Positions 16,649 to 25,400 of a stretch of DNA of 64,000 nucleotides are shown here, piece after piece; position 1 is the first letter of the stretch; each line of letters starts with the position of its first letter. Below the pieces are notes generated by a model, which was not told the DNA's origin, searched no databases, and saw only the letters and a program-made list of their open reading frames with translations. Location of the stretch: contig NZ_JAGGLB010000001.1 of assembly GCF_017874215.1 (NCBI RefSeq), positions 62,001 through 126,000 on the forward strand, in the 5' to 3' direction. Source of the DNA: Paenibacillus eucommiae (GTDB lineage: Bacteria > Bacillota > Bacilli > Paenibacillales > NBRC-103111). The translations under genes were made by a program, and so were the position numbers.

Positions 16649-17041
16649 CTACTCCTCCTTATTAACAAAAAAATAGGCCGTTATAGACAAACGTTCCAAA
16701 ATCTCCTCCCGAAGTGACACATCTTGAATCGTTTCCTGCAGCGCTTTGTGCATACATGCCAGCCATGCGTCTGCCCGTTCCCGTGTGATTGGAAAAGACA
16801 AGTGGCGCGCCCTCATCCTTGGATGACCATACTCGTTCGTATATAAAGGCGGGCCACCGAAAAATTGGGTCAAAAACTGTTCTTGTTTTATCATAACAGG
16901 CTTTATATCTGGAGGAAACAAAGATTTCAATATGGGATCAGCTAATACATGCTGGTAAAACAATTCAACGAGATTATGAAGCGCAGGGGTCCCACCCATC
17001 TGTTCAAACAAAGTTATTCGTTCAATCTCCATTTTATTCAT
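16649..17041 (-). CDS. Group II truncated haemoglobin (YjbI/GlbO-like)
   Basis: 130 residues, the usual size for a truncated globin. Recognisable parts are the N-terminal FEQMGGTPALHNLVELFYQ, the B/E-helix region TQFFGGPPLYTNEYGHPRMR, and RARHLSFPIT with the proximal haem histidine; the Tyr at B10 and Trp near WLACMHKAL fit group II. Such globins bind oxygen or NO; the physiological role is unsettled. The start may be the ATG at 17041 (AGGAG only 2 nt away) or the ATG three codons later, which has better spacing. It is cotranscribed with Fe-S genes. Confidence 0.92.
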   Translation of the reverse strand: MNKMEIERITLFEQMGGTPALHNLVELFYQHVLADPILKSLFPPDIKPVMIKQEQFLTQFFGGPPLYTNEYGHPRMRARHLSFPITRERADAWLACMHKALQETIQDVSLREEILERLSITAYFFVNKEE

Positions 17042-17074
17042 AGCTCCTTAGCTCCTGGACTCTTTACTCAACAA

Positions 17075-17431
17075 TCAGTCGCATTTTTTGGCTTTACCAC
17101 GGTAGGTTGCCGTCCGAAAGCTGGCCCCGCAGCCGCATGTGAACTTGGCATTGGGGTTATTTATCGTGAAACCACCAGTCATGCCCGTTTCTTCATAATC
17201 AATTTGTACACCTTCAAGGTACTCTGCACTTGTGTTATCAATCACAACTTGAAATTTATTCCAAGCGATCACCCGATCATCCTTTACCAGTGAATCGTCA
17301 AAACGCATACTGTAAGACAGACCATTGCATCCACCATCACTGACCCCCAGACGCAGAAAATTATGATCAATACCAATGTCTTTGAGCATTCCGGCAATTT
17401 TTTCCGAAGCAGTCTCGCTAATTTGAATCAT
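17075..17431 (-). CDS. A-type iron-sulphur carrier, IscA/ErpA family (YutM-like)
   Basis: 118 residues. The three conserved cluster-ligand cysteines are visible in GGCNGLSY and FTCGCGASF. The protein carries or inserts Fe-S clusters in the cytoplasm. The ATG at 17431 (MIQISETA) is preferred over the upstream frame opening because GGGAGG lies 8 nt before it and the family normally begins there. It is the first gene of a run with the globin, YneR-like and DUF1450 genes, and is divergent from trhO. Confidence 0.92.
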   Translation of the reverse strand: MIQISETASEKIAGMLKDIGIDHNFLRLGVSDGGCNGLSYSMRFDDSLVKDDRVIAWNKFQVVIDNTSAEYLEGVQIDYEETGMTGGFTINNPNAKFTCGCGASFRTATYRGKAKKCD

Positions 17432-17531
17432 GGGTGTTCCCTCCCTGTATGGACTAATATTTACACGCATTTTTAATTATCAAAACTTTTTATACTATTA
17501 TATATACTAAGTATGAAGAATGAAGTCCCCC

Positions 17532-17559
17532 TTGTCAACCAGTTATCTTGTGTTAAAAT
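17532..17559 (+). promoter_or_regulatory. SigA-type promoter of trhO
   Basis: TTGTCA (17532-17537), 16-nt spacer, TAAAAT (17554-17559), followed by an AT-rich leader of about 70 nt to the start codon at 17634. Confidence 0.6.
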
Positions 17560-17633
17560 ACTTTATAAAGATAAAAGTATGCTTTCTTTTTTTATGCTCA
17601 GCAATTTAATCCATAATCAGTCAGGTGAATACA

Positions 17634-18533
17634 ATGAATCCACACATGAACATGAACCCAACATTAGAATACTCTGTATTGCTATTTTATAAATTCGTGA
17701 AGATTCCCGATGCCCGGCAATTCGCGCAAGATCATTTAGCTTATTGTAACGACCTTGGAATCAAAGGCCGAATTTTGATTGCAGACGAAGGCATCAACGG
17801 GACATTGTCCGGTTCTTTTGAACAAACGGAGCAATACATGCGTGATTTACGCCAGAACCCTTTATTCTCCGATATCGTATTTAAAGTAGATGATTCCGAC
17901 AGGCATACGTTCAAAAAAATGTTTGTCCGTTACAAAAAAGAACTGGTTACTTTTCGGGTTGATGAGGAGCTTGATCCTAATGTCATCAGTGGTGAAAGGC
18001 TTGCTCCCAAACAATTCTACGAACAGCTTCAACGTGACGATGTGATCGTGCTGGACGGGCGAACCGGATATGAATACGACATTGGCCATTTTCGCAATTC
18101 GATTCGACCAGATGTCGATAGCTTCCGAGAATTTCCGCAATGGATACAAGAAAATATGAACGAATTCAAGGACAAGCCCATTCTGACCTATTGTACGGGA
18201 GGAATCCGTTGTGAAAAATTGAGCGGCTACTTGCTGAAGGAAGGATTTCAGGAAGTTTACCAGCTGGATGGCGGTATCGTCTCTTACGGAAAAGATGCGG
18301 ACGTACAGGGAAAGCTTTTTGACGGCAAATGCTACGTCTTTGATGAACGGATAATCGTACCTATTAATCATACAGATGAAGACATTGTTGTCGGGAAATG
18401 CTCCCATTGTGGAAATCCTTCAGAGCGGTTCATTAATTGTGCAAATAACGATTGTGACCTCCAGCATATTTCTTGTGAAGAATGCGATGCTGCTCACAAC
18501 GGTCATTGTTCTGAGCGGTGCATGCCGAATTAG
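17634..18533 (+). CDS. trhO: tRNA uridine(34) hydroxylase TrhO (rhodanese-domain, UPF0176)
   Basis: 299 residues. The enzyme makes 5-hydroxyuridine at wobble position 34 of certain tRNAs. The N-terminal TrhO domain (residues ~1-100, ILIADEGINGTLSG) is followed by a rhodanese domain (~125-215) with the catalytic-loop cysteine in YCTGGIRCEK, and a C-terminal cysteine-rich zinc-binding-like tail with several C-x2-C pairs (GKCSHCGN, CDLQHISCEECD). The ATG at 17634 with AGGTG 6 nt upstream is preferred to the GTG at 17625. Monocistronic, with a promoter and a terminator of its own. Confidence 0.93.
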   Translation: MNPHMNMNPTLEYSVLLFYKFVKIPDARQFAQDHLAYCNDLGIKGRILIADEGINGTLSGSFEQTEQYMRDLRQNPLFSDIVFKVDDSDRHTFKKMFVRYKKELVTFRVDEELDPNVISGERLAPKQFYEQLQRDDVIVLDGRTGYEYDIGHFRNSIRPDVDSFREFPQWIQENMNEFKDKPILTYCTGGIRCEKLSGYLLKEGFQEVYQLDGGIVSYGKDADVQGKLFDGKCYVFDERIIVPINHTDEDIVVGKCSHCGNPSERFINCANNDCDLQHISCEECDAAHNGHCSERCMPN

Positions 18534-18582
18534 TGAACATTTGCAATCTTGTTACAATCTGCAACCCAAGCAAAAATGCAAA

Positions 18583-18611
18583 TACAACCACCCTGAAAAA
18601 GGATGGTTGTA
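18583..18611 (+). terminator. Terminator hairpin after trhO
   Basis: TACAACCA (18583-18590) pairs with TGGTTGTA (18604-18611), with two more C-G pairs inside; a weak T-rich stretch follows. Gap to the convergent OsmC gene is 160 bp. Confidence 0.6.
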
Positions 18612-18693
18612 CATGTTTACAAGTATTTGTTTCGATGCTTTTGCATTGATTCTTTTGTATTGATGCTATAAAGTATAAGTCTTATTAAAAGAA

Positions 18694-19146
18694 TTAGACT
18701 TCTATGGGCTCAATAATGATGCCGTTTAATTTAAGATTGACTTCATTAGCAATTGTATCTCCAACCGGGCAGGTGCGCTCCAGGAATTCGATGAACTCTT
18801 CAACTTGTTCTCTGGATGCGTCTGTTTTGATGTGAAACGTATACCTGATCTCGGAGTAGCCGCGGCGTACGTCGGACTTGTTAAAGAAACCGTCTGTATC
18901 CAGATCTCCTTCGACTTCCACCCAAAAATCATCAAGACGAACATTGAACTTTTTGGCATATACTCGGGCAACAATGGATTGGCAAGCTCCTAGTGCTGCA
19001 AGAACAACTTCTACAGGATTCATCCCTGTATCCGTTCCACCTAAATTTTTGGGCTCATCAATCGTAATTTCGAAATTTCTGGATCTAGCCTTAACTACAA
19101 CTCCTTCTTGCAAATGAGCGGTTGCTTTAAACACTTCTGGTGGCAT
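18694..19146 (-). CDS. OsmC/Ohr-family peroxiredoxin-like protein
   Basis: 150 residues. The two redox cysteines of the family are visible in ALGACQSIVARVYAKK (near residue 53) and ERTCPVGDTIANEV (near 125). Members reduce organic or fatty-acid hydroperoxides in the cytoplasm. It belongs to the OsmC/YhfA side of the family rather than Ohr proper by eye; this is not certain. Single gene; the start ATG has AGGAAAG about 12 nt upstream. Confidence 0.88.
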   Translation of the reverse strand: MPPEVFKATAHLQEGVVVKARSRNFEITIDEPKNLGGTDTGMNPVEVVLAALGACQSIVARVYAKKFNVRLDDFWVEVEGDLDTDGFFNKSDVRRGYSEIRYTFHIKTDASREQVEEFIEFLERTCPVGDTIANEVNLKLNGIIIEPIEV

Positions 19147-19325
19147 ATTTGTACACTTCTTTCCTTGGATGATTTATAATCGTTATGAACTAAAAATATA
19201 ATAACATACTTTTCCTATAATGTTAATTGGAATTATGAATTTTTATTAACACGGAACGGAGCAGATCCAAGGCAGATCTACCTGGATCTGTCTTGATCTG
19301 CCCGTTGCTCTTAGTCTGCTCTTAG

Positions 19326-20774
19326 TCAGCCCGAGTATTCAGCCGTGAAATCAGCCAATAGCCTGGCTCCATAGCCAGTAGCTCCAGCAGCGATATAGCC
19401 CTTGGTCGCATCGGCTTCCATTGGACCAGCCATATCGACATGTGCCCATGGAATCGAAGAATCAACGAATCTGCGAAGGAACAGTGCTGCCGTAATAGCG
19501 CCCCCATATGGCCCCATGCTGATGTTGGACAGATCGGCGTAATGGCTTTCTAGCATATCTTCATATTCGTCTTCAAGCGGCATCGGCCATGCCTTATCTC
19601 CGTTACTACGCCCAATGCTTTGCAGCTTTGCCGTCATCGAATCATCGCCCCAGACTCCGGCCATCCGTTCCCCAAGAGAAACCGCACATGCTCCAGTTAG
19701 CGTGGCAATATCTACGATTCGCGCTGCACCCAGGTTGGCCGCATGAATAAGTGCATCAGCGAGCACGAGTCTGCCTTCCGCATCGGTATTTTTCACCTGT
19801 ACGGTGATCTGATTTGCATATTGAATCACTTCACCTGGCAGCATGGACGCTCCATCCGGCATGTTCTCAGCTGTTGCCACAATCGCGACGACATTGACAG
19901 CTATCCCGCTAGCCACAATAATATGCAGTGCCCCTAGAACTGCCGCGGCACCTCCCATATCAATTCTCATATCGCTCAAATCACGGCCCGATTTCAAGCT
20001 GATTCCACCTGTGTCGAAAGTGATGCCTTTGCCAACCAGCGCAATTAATGGTTTGGACGGATCGCTGCAGTAGCTAAGCTCCAGCAAGGCAGGCGGATGC
20101 ACACTTCCTTTGCCGACAGCAATAATACCGTTCATCTGCTTCTCGGCCAATTGTTCACCCTGATACACCTGGACCTTCACATTCTTATTCTCCTTGGCAA
20201 AGTGCTCCACAGCACGCTGTACCAGTGTATCTGGACGTAATTGATTGGGTGGTTCATTGCCCAGATCACGTGCTAATATAGTGCCTTCGGCACGAATCTC
20301 CCCTAGTCTTACAGCCTTGTCCACATCCACGCCTTCAGCGCTTTGCAGATGAACCGTTTGAACATGTCGAGGTGCCTTTTTTGTTTTGTATTTGTCGAAC
20401 GCGTATGTACCGAGCAGCCAGCCTTCCACCCAAGCCGTAAGGGCTGTGGCTTCGCTTAAAGCTTCACCATATTTCAATATTTCCAAGACAACCTCAGCGC
20501 TTTCCAGCTTTTGCTGCTCTACAGCTCTTCCGGCTGAGCCTGCAGCTGCTCTAATGATCTCCGTCGTCAATTTAGCTTCATCGCCAAGTCCTACAAGCAG
20601 CAAATGTGGTTCACCGCGGCGGCCATACTGCCAAGTAATGACCCCTTTTTCACCCATACTTTCTTTGGAATCAATACCATCCAGTATACTTAGTTCCATA
20701 CGATCCTTAAAAATCACAATCACTTTCACTTGTGACCCTTCAGTTGCTTCAGATGCTCCCACTACAAAATTCAT
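19326..20774 (-). CDS. pepA: Leucyl aminopeptidase, M17 family
   Basis: 482 residues, close to the ~500 usual for cytosolic aminopeptidase A. The M17 signature NTDAEGRLVLADAL and the metal/active-site segment GKGITFDTGGISLK are both intact. It removes N-terminal residues from peptides with two metal ions and usually forms a hexamer. The ATG at 20774 is chosen because GGGAGGG lies just upstream; the in-frame ATG seven codons earlier lacks a ribosome site. A dyad of GCAGATC/GATCTGC repeats lies just past the stop (19258-19305) and may be a terminator, though without a T-tract. Confidence 0.95.
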   Translation of the reverse strand: MNFVVGASEATEGSQVKVIVIFKDRMELSILDGIDSKESMGEKGVITWQYGRRGEPHLLLVGLGDEAKLTTEIIRAAAGSAGRAVEQQKLESAEVVLEILKYGEALSEATALTAWVEGWLLGTYAFDKYKTKKAPRHVQTVHLQSAEGVDVDKAVRLGEIRAEGTILARDLGNEPPNQLRPDTLVQRAVEHFAKENKNVKVQVYQGEQLAEKQMNGIIAVGKGSVHPPALLELSYCSDPSKPLIALVGKGITFDTGGISLKSGRDLSDMRIDMGGAAAVLGALHIIVASGIAVNVVAIVATAENMPDGASMLPGEVIQYANQITVQVKNTDAEGRLVLADALIHAANLGAARIVDIATLTGACAVSLGERMAGVWGDDSMTAKLQSIGRSNGDKAWPMPLEDEYEDMLESHYADLSNISMGPYGGAITAALFLRRFVDSSIPWAHVDMAGPMEADATKGYIAAGATGYGARLLADFTAEYSG

Positions 20775-20831
20775 ATTTTCCCTCCCAATTATCATACTCG
20801 CTTTATCCAGCCTGAGCTGTCAGTTAATCCC

Positions 20832-20861
20832 ATCATACCATGAACGAAATTGTGAAACCAA
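20832..20861 (-). promoter_or_regulatory. Candidate promoter of pepA
   Basis: Minus strand: TTGGTT (20861-20856), 18-nt spacer, TATGAT (20837-20832) preceded by TGG, an extended -10. It lies in the 127-bp gap upstream of pepA. Confidence 0.45.
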
Positions 20862-20901
20862 CTGGCCTGGTAATGAATCTTGATTCCAAATGCTCAAGCA
20901 C

Positions 20902-21450
20902 TCATTCAGAGCCATCTGGCTCCAGCTTTGCCAACAACTCCGCTACCTCCGCAGAAAACTTAGTATTGCCAGCTTGCAGTCTTTTGAAGTCAGGGATCGC
21001 TTCTTTTAATAACAAGTCACTGTAATAATAATAACTGGAAAAAGGCAGCTCCGCGTAGCCCGGCGGCTCTTGCTCCTCCCACAACAGCTCGTCCTCATCG
21101 TCATTTTCCGGCCATAAATAGCTTTCGTCCAACAAAAGCGCAGGCCGTTCTACATGCGGAGCAGATCCCAGCTTATTTCCGATGAATGAATCCGCAACTG
21201 CGCTATACAGCTTCAACTCGAAAAGAGCTACTTCTTGTGGTTGTTTCTTCTTCAGTTCCCGCAGCAAAAAAGACAACACCCACGGCGTTACCTGCCAAAG
21301 CGTACTTTGATGCTCAACCAACTGCGCTATTTCGTCATATTGTCGATCAGCCATAAGCCGAGGCAGGTCGCTCCCTCTTCCATAAGGCGTCGTCAGCCTT
21401 TGCCAAGGAATATCCGTAATTGCGGTATTTTCAAAGTCAATAAGCATCAT
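20902..21450 (-). CDS. Hypothetical protein, acidic, 182 residues
   Basis: I do not recognise this protein. It starts at ATG 21450 with a strong GGAGGAG 4 nt upstream. The sequence is helical and Leu-rich in the first 100 residues (TPWVLSFLLRELKKK), followed by a very acidic stretch around residue 112-125 (ENDDEDELLWEEQEPP) and a second helical part. It has no signal peptide or membrane segment. The acidic, all-helical, stand-alone character resembles immunity or HEAT-like proteins, but this is only an impression. Same strand as pepA, which follows 127 bp later. Confidence 0.75.
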   Translation of the reverse strand: MMLIDFENTAITDIPWQRLTTPYGRGSDLPRLMADRQYDEIAQLVEHQSTLWQVTPWVLSFLLRELKKKQPQEVALFELKLYSAVADSFIGNKLGSAPHVERPALLLDESYLWPENDDEDELLWEEQEPPGYAELPFSSYYYYSDLLLKEAIPDFKRLQAGNTKFSAEVAELLAKLEPDGSE

Positions 21451-21564
21451 AATCTCCTCCGTTTGTTTTACATATGTTTCACATATGTTTTATGCACGTT
21501 TTACATACGTTTTATATCCTTTTTATCGAATTATGCAAGAAAATATGCGGTGAAAGTAGTTCTA

Positions 21565-21592
21565 TTGACACTTCCATTTTATTACATATTAT
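21565..21592 (+). promoter_or_regulatory. Promoter of the holin-like mini-toxin gene
   Basis: TTGACA (21565-21570), 16-nt spacer, TATTAT (21587-21592); a strong match in an AT-rich region, giving a leader of about 60 nt. Confidence 0.65.
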
Positions 21593-21658
21593 ATTATCAT
21601 TTACATGAGACGACTTGTACGTAGGCGGGCACCTCACTGGAAAGGTGGAGCTGTGAAC

Positions 21659-21745
21659 ATGGATATATTTCAATCTCTTACAATCATGTTTGCATTTGGG
21701 TTATTTATACTCACACTGTTAACCTACATTGACAAGAGGAAATGA
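21659..21745 (+). CDS. Putative holin-like toxin, 28 residues
   Basis: The mini-protein begins MDIFQSLTIMFAFG, continues with a hydrophobic helix (residues ~5-22) and ends in the basic tail DKRK. The pattern (short polar start, LxxMFAFGLFIL helix, basic end) is that of the Firmicute holin-like toxin family (Hol_Tox). Known members act on the membrane and some form type I toxin-antitoxin pairs with an antisense RNA. GGTGGAG lies 8 nt before the ATG; a GTG two codons earlier is less likely. The leader contains the pairing segments CACCT/AGGTG. It has its own promoter and terminator. Confidence 0.7.
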   Translation: MDIFQSLTIMFAFGLFILTLLTYIDKRK

Positions 21746-21811
21746 TCTACTGGCTCTAGTCTTGGTTTGAAACCATACTAATTAAATCCGCCAATTACAA
21801 GCCGCCGTACG

Positions 21812-21845
21812 AGTCAGGTCATATTCATTGATCTGACTTTTTCTT
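21812..21845 (+). terminator. Terminator after the mini-toxin gene
   Basis: AGTCAGGTCA (21812-21821) pairs with TGATCTGACT (21829-21838) with one G-T wobble and a 7-nt loop, followed by TTTTTCTTTT. Confidence 0.8.
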
Positions 21846-21849
21846 TTGA

Positions 21850-22371
21850 CAACCAAAACGCCTTGCGGCGTCCTTTGATGTGCGTGCTCGTGACGTTGGT
21901 GCATGGAGGGAGAGAATCGCTGTGGGCTCCAGCCGCTGTTAAAGATTTGTTCCATTGAATGGTGTAGATGAGGGGGTAGGAACAAATCTTTAAAGGCAGA
22001 CGCTAACGCTCTTCCTCCCACAGCCATTCCCTCTTCTCAGCTGCAATCGTACGAACACCAAGCTGAACACCAAGCTCAAACGGATAGTCAGCAAGAGTTT
22101 TTCTCTTGGTTGGAAGAGACTTCCTAGCGGGCAAAGGCGCTGGGGATGAAGAGCATGCGCAGCCGAGAAGGATTTGCTACTTTAACGATGTTTTTCATCG
22201 TTAAAAGCACCTGGTCCTCTCCACATCCTTCTTTAACAATGAAAAACATCGTTAAAATTCCTTTTTTCCACCTAGTGAGGCCATCTGTCCTCTTTTAACG
22301 ATTTAAAAACATCATTAACGTACGGATTGGCCTGGAACCCCTTCCTTTAACGATGAAAATCATCGTTAAAT
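21850..22371. repeat. Interspersed repeat module, copy B
   Basis: Begins with the header hairpin ACGCC-TTGC-GGCGT near 21861, then the long hairpin (21906-22033; arms GAGGGAGAGAATCGCTGTGG and CCCACAGCCATTCCCTC, inner AAAGATTTGTTCC/GGAACAAATCTTT), the conserved tail (TCAAACGG, AAGGCGCTGGGGATGAAGAG) and four palindromes of the TTTAACGATG/CATCGTTAAA type at 22181-22206, 22232-22257, 22294-22318 and 22346-22370. Confidence 0.88.
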
Positions 22372-22374
22372 GTG

Positions 22375-22418
22375 CAAAGAACCCAGAAATCGCAACTAAC
22401 ACTACGATTTCTGGGTTC
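22375..22418 (-). terminator. Terminator of pyc
   Basis: GAACCCAGAAATCG (22379-22392) pairs perfectly with CGATTTCTGGGTTC (22405-22418). On the minus strand a short T stretch follows. It lies 16 bp beyond the pyc stop and next to the last palindrome of repeat copy B. Confidence 0.75.
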
Positions 22419-22433
22419 GAATGACTTTATTTT

Positions 22434-25400
22434 TTAGAAGCCTTCGTTTTTAGGTTCCAACACGAGCAGCAAATCGCCAGAATCAACGGATTCATCCGCC
22501 TTGACGACAACCTCAGTGACAGTTCCGGCAAATGGAGACTGAATAACCATTTCCATCTTCATGGCTTCGTTGACGAGGAGTGCATCCCCTTTTTGGACTT
22601 CATCCCCTTGTTTAACCATGATCTTCAGTACAGTACCCGGCATATTGGCGCCGATATGTCCCTTTTCATGCGGGTTAGCCTTCGCTTTGCGTTGGACAGT
22701 TACTTTGGCTGATGAATCTCTGACCATAATTTCCCGCGGCAGACCGTTCATCTCAAAGTAGATCGTACGCTGTCCGTCAGGCTGAATGTCCCCGATCATA
22801 ACCAGCTTGATAATCAGCGTTTTCCCTTGCTCGATGCTAACCGCCGCTTCTTCTCCAACAGCCAGACCGTAGAAGAAGGTCGGTGTATCCAGCACGGAAA
22901 GATCGCCGAATTCCTCTACTTTCTTCATCATATCCTCATATACCTTAGGGTACATAATATAGGACAAGATATCGAAATCGGTAATTTCACGACTTAAATC
23001 TTTTTCCAATTTACCGCGCAATTCTTCCAAATCGATATGCGGAAGCAGCTCGCCCGGACGGCGCGTGAAATATTCGCGTTTTTTGACGATGATTTTCCGC
23101 AGATCCTCTGGGAAGCCACCTTGCGGTTGTCCTAAGTAACCTTGGAACATCTGGATGACCGATTCCGGGAAATCAAGCGTATCCCCCAGATTGAATACAT
23201 CCTTTTCCGTCAAATTATTCTGCACCATGAACAAGGCCATGTCTCCAACTACCTTAGAAGAAGGCGTTACTTTGACAATGTCTCCGAACATTTGATTGAC
23301 AGTGCTGTAAGCCTCCTTGACCTCTTCCCAACGGTTGCCGAGTCCTACAGACTTAGCCTGCTGCTGCAAGTTGCTGTACTGCCCGCCTGGCATTTCATGA
23401 CGGTAAATTTCCGCGCTGCTTGCTTTCATACCCGACTCAAACGGGAAGTAATATTGACGCACATCTTCCCAGTAATCGGATAATTTCTGGAAGTCACGGT
23501 CATTCAACCCGGTAGCGCGCTCTTCATGCTCCACGGAGTAAATAAGCGAGTTCAAGCTAGGCTGAGACGTCAGGCCAGACATCGAACCGATCGCCGTGTC
23601 CACAATATCGACACCCGCTTCAACAGCTTTGAGCAGCAGAGCCGCTCCGTTTCCGCTCGTATCATGCGTATGGAGATGAATCGGAATGCCTACTTCTTCT
23701 TTAAGCGCCTTAATCAATTGGTAGCCGGCATACGGCTTCAGCAGTGAAGCCATATCTTTGATCGCCAAAATATGAGCGCCTGCTTTTTCCAATTCCTTGG
23801 CCATTTCAATATAATATTTCAGGTTGTATTTCGAACGATTCGGATCAAGAATGTCTCCGGTGTAGCAAATGGCCGCTTCGGCGACTTTCCCGGTTTCGCA
23901 TACCGTTTCAATAGCTAACCGCATATTGTCGATACTGTTCAAGCTGTCGAAAATACGGAAAACATCGATTCCCGTATCCGCGGCGGTATGGATGAATTTC
24001 TTGATCACATTGTCCGGATAGGTCGCATAACCAACCGCATTCGCACCACGAAACAGCATTTGAAAAAGAATGTTCGGAATCTTTTGGCGCAGCTTGATCA
24101 ATCTCTCCCACGGGTCTTCGTTTGAAAAACGCATGGACGTATCAAAGGTTGCTCCTCCCCACATTTCCAGAGAGAACAAATCATGTCCCATTTTTCCGGT
24201 TTCCTCGGCGATCTGCAGCAGATCGTAAGTACGCACACGTGTAGCCAGCAGTGATTGATGGGCATCACGGAAGGTGGTATCTGTCACGAGAACGCGTTTT
24301 TGATCCTGGATCCACTGTTGTAAGCCGGCAACGCCCTTTTCCTGCAAAATCTGTCTCGTCCCTGGGACGTATGGCTGTTTGACAGAAATTTTGGGAATCC
24401 GCACATCATCAAAAACAGGCTTCTTATCCAGCTTGGGAATGCCCGGGTGGCCGTTGACCATAGTGAGTCCAATATATTTTAAGATTTTCGTTCCACGATC
24501 CTGCTTTTGTACAAAATCGAACAGCTCTGGTTTCGTATCAATAAACGAGGTATCATAGGCCCCAGTTAAAAAGTCGGGATGCTGCACCACATTTTCCAGA
24601 AAAGGTATGTTCGTTTTTACGCCGCGGATCCGAAATTCACGGAGTGCACGCAGCATTTTTCTCGAAGCTTGCTCGAAATTGCCTGCATGTGTGGATAGCT
24701 TCACGAGCAGCGAATCGTAATAAGGGGTGATGTTAGCTCCAACCCCTGTGTTGCCTGTGTCGAGACGAACGCCGAATCCTCCGCCAGAGCGGTAAGCGAC
24801 AATCCGTCCTGTATCGGGCACGAATCCGCGCTCCGGATCTTCAGTCGTTACCCGGCTTTGAATCGCAAAGCCATTAATTTTAACCGACTCTTGGGAAGGA
24901 ATGCCAACTTCCGTATCAGACAATGCGTAACCTTGGGCAATTAAAATCTGCGATTGTACAATATCGATATTGGTAATCAGCTCAGTGATTGTATGCTCCA
25001 CTTGAATACGCGGATTTACTTCGATGAAGTAGAAGCTTCCATCTTTCGTAACGAGAAACTCTACGGTTCCCGCATTAATATAACCAGTCTTGGTTGCAAG
25101 CTTTAACGCAGCATTACAAATTTCATTCCGCTGCTCCTCAGATAAGGTAAGACTTGGAGCGACTTCAACTACTTTCTGGTAACGGCGTTGGATCGAACAG
25201 TCGCGTTCAAATAAATGAACGGCATGGCCGTAGCTATCCGCAAGTACCTGAACCTCGATATGCTTCGGATTTTCCAGAAATCTCTCCAAGTAGACCGCTT
25301 CGTTGCCAAACGCAGATTTCGCCTCTGAACGAGCTCTTTCCAAGCTAGGCTGCAGCTCATCCGCTTGTTTAACAATTCTCATCCCGCGCCCGCCACCACC

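Noticed and set aside
21850..22371. Insertion sequence or group II intron as explanation of the repeat modules
   Set aside because: No transposase or reverse transcriptase frame, no target duplication and no intron domain V motif; the copies are non-coding and internally rearranged.
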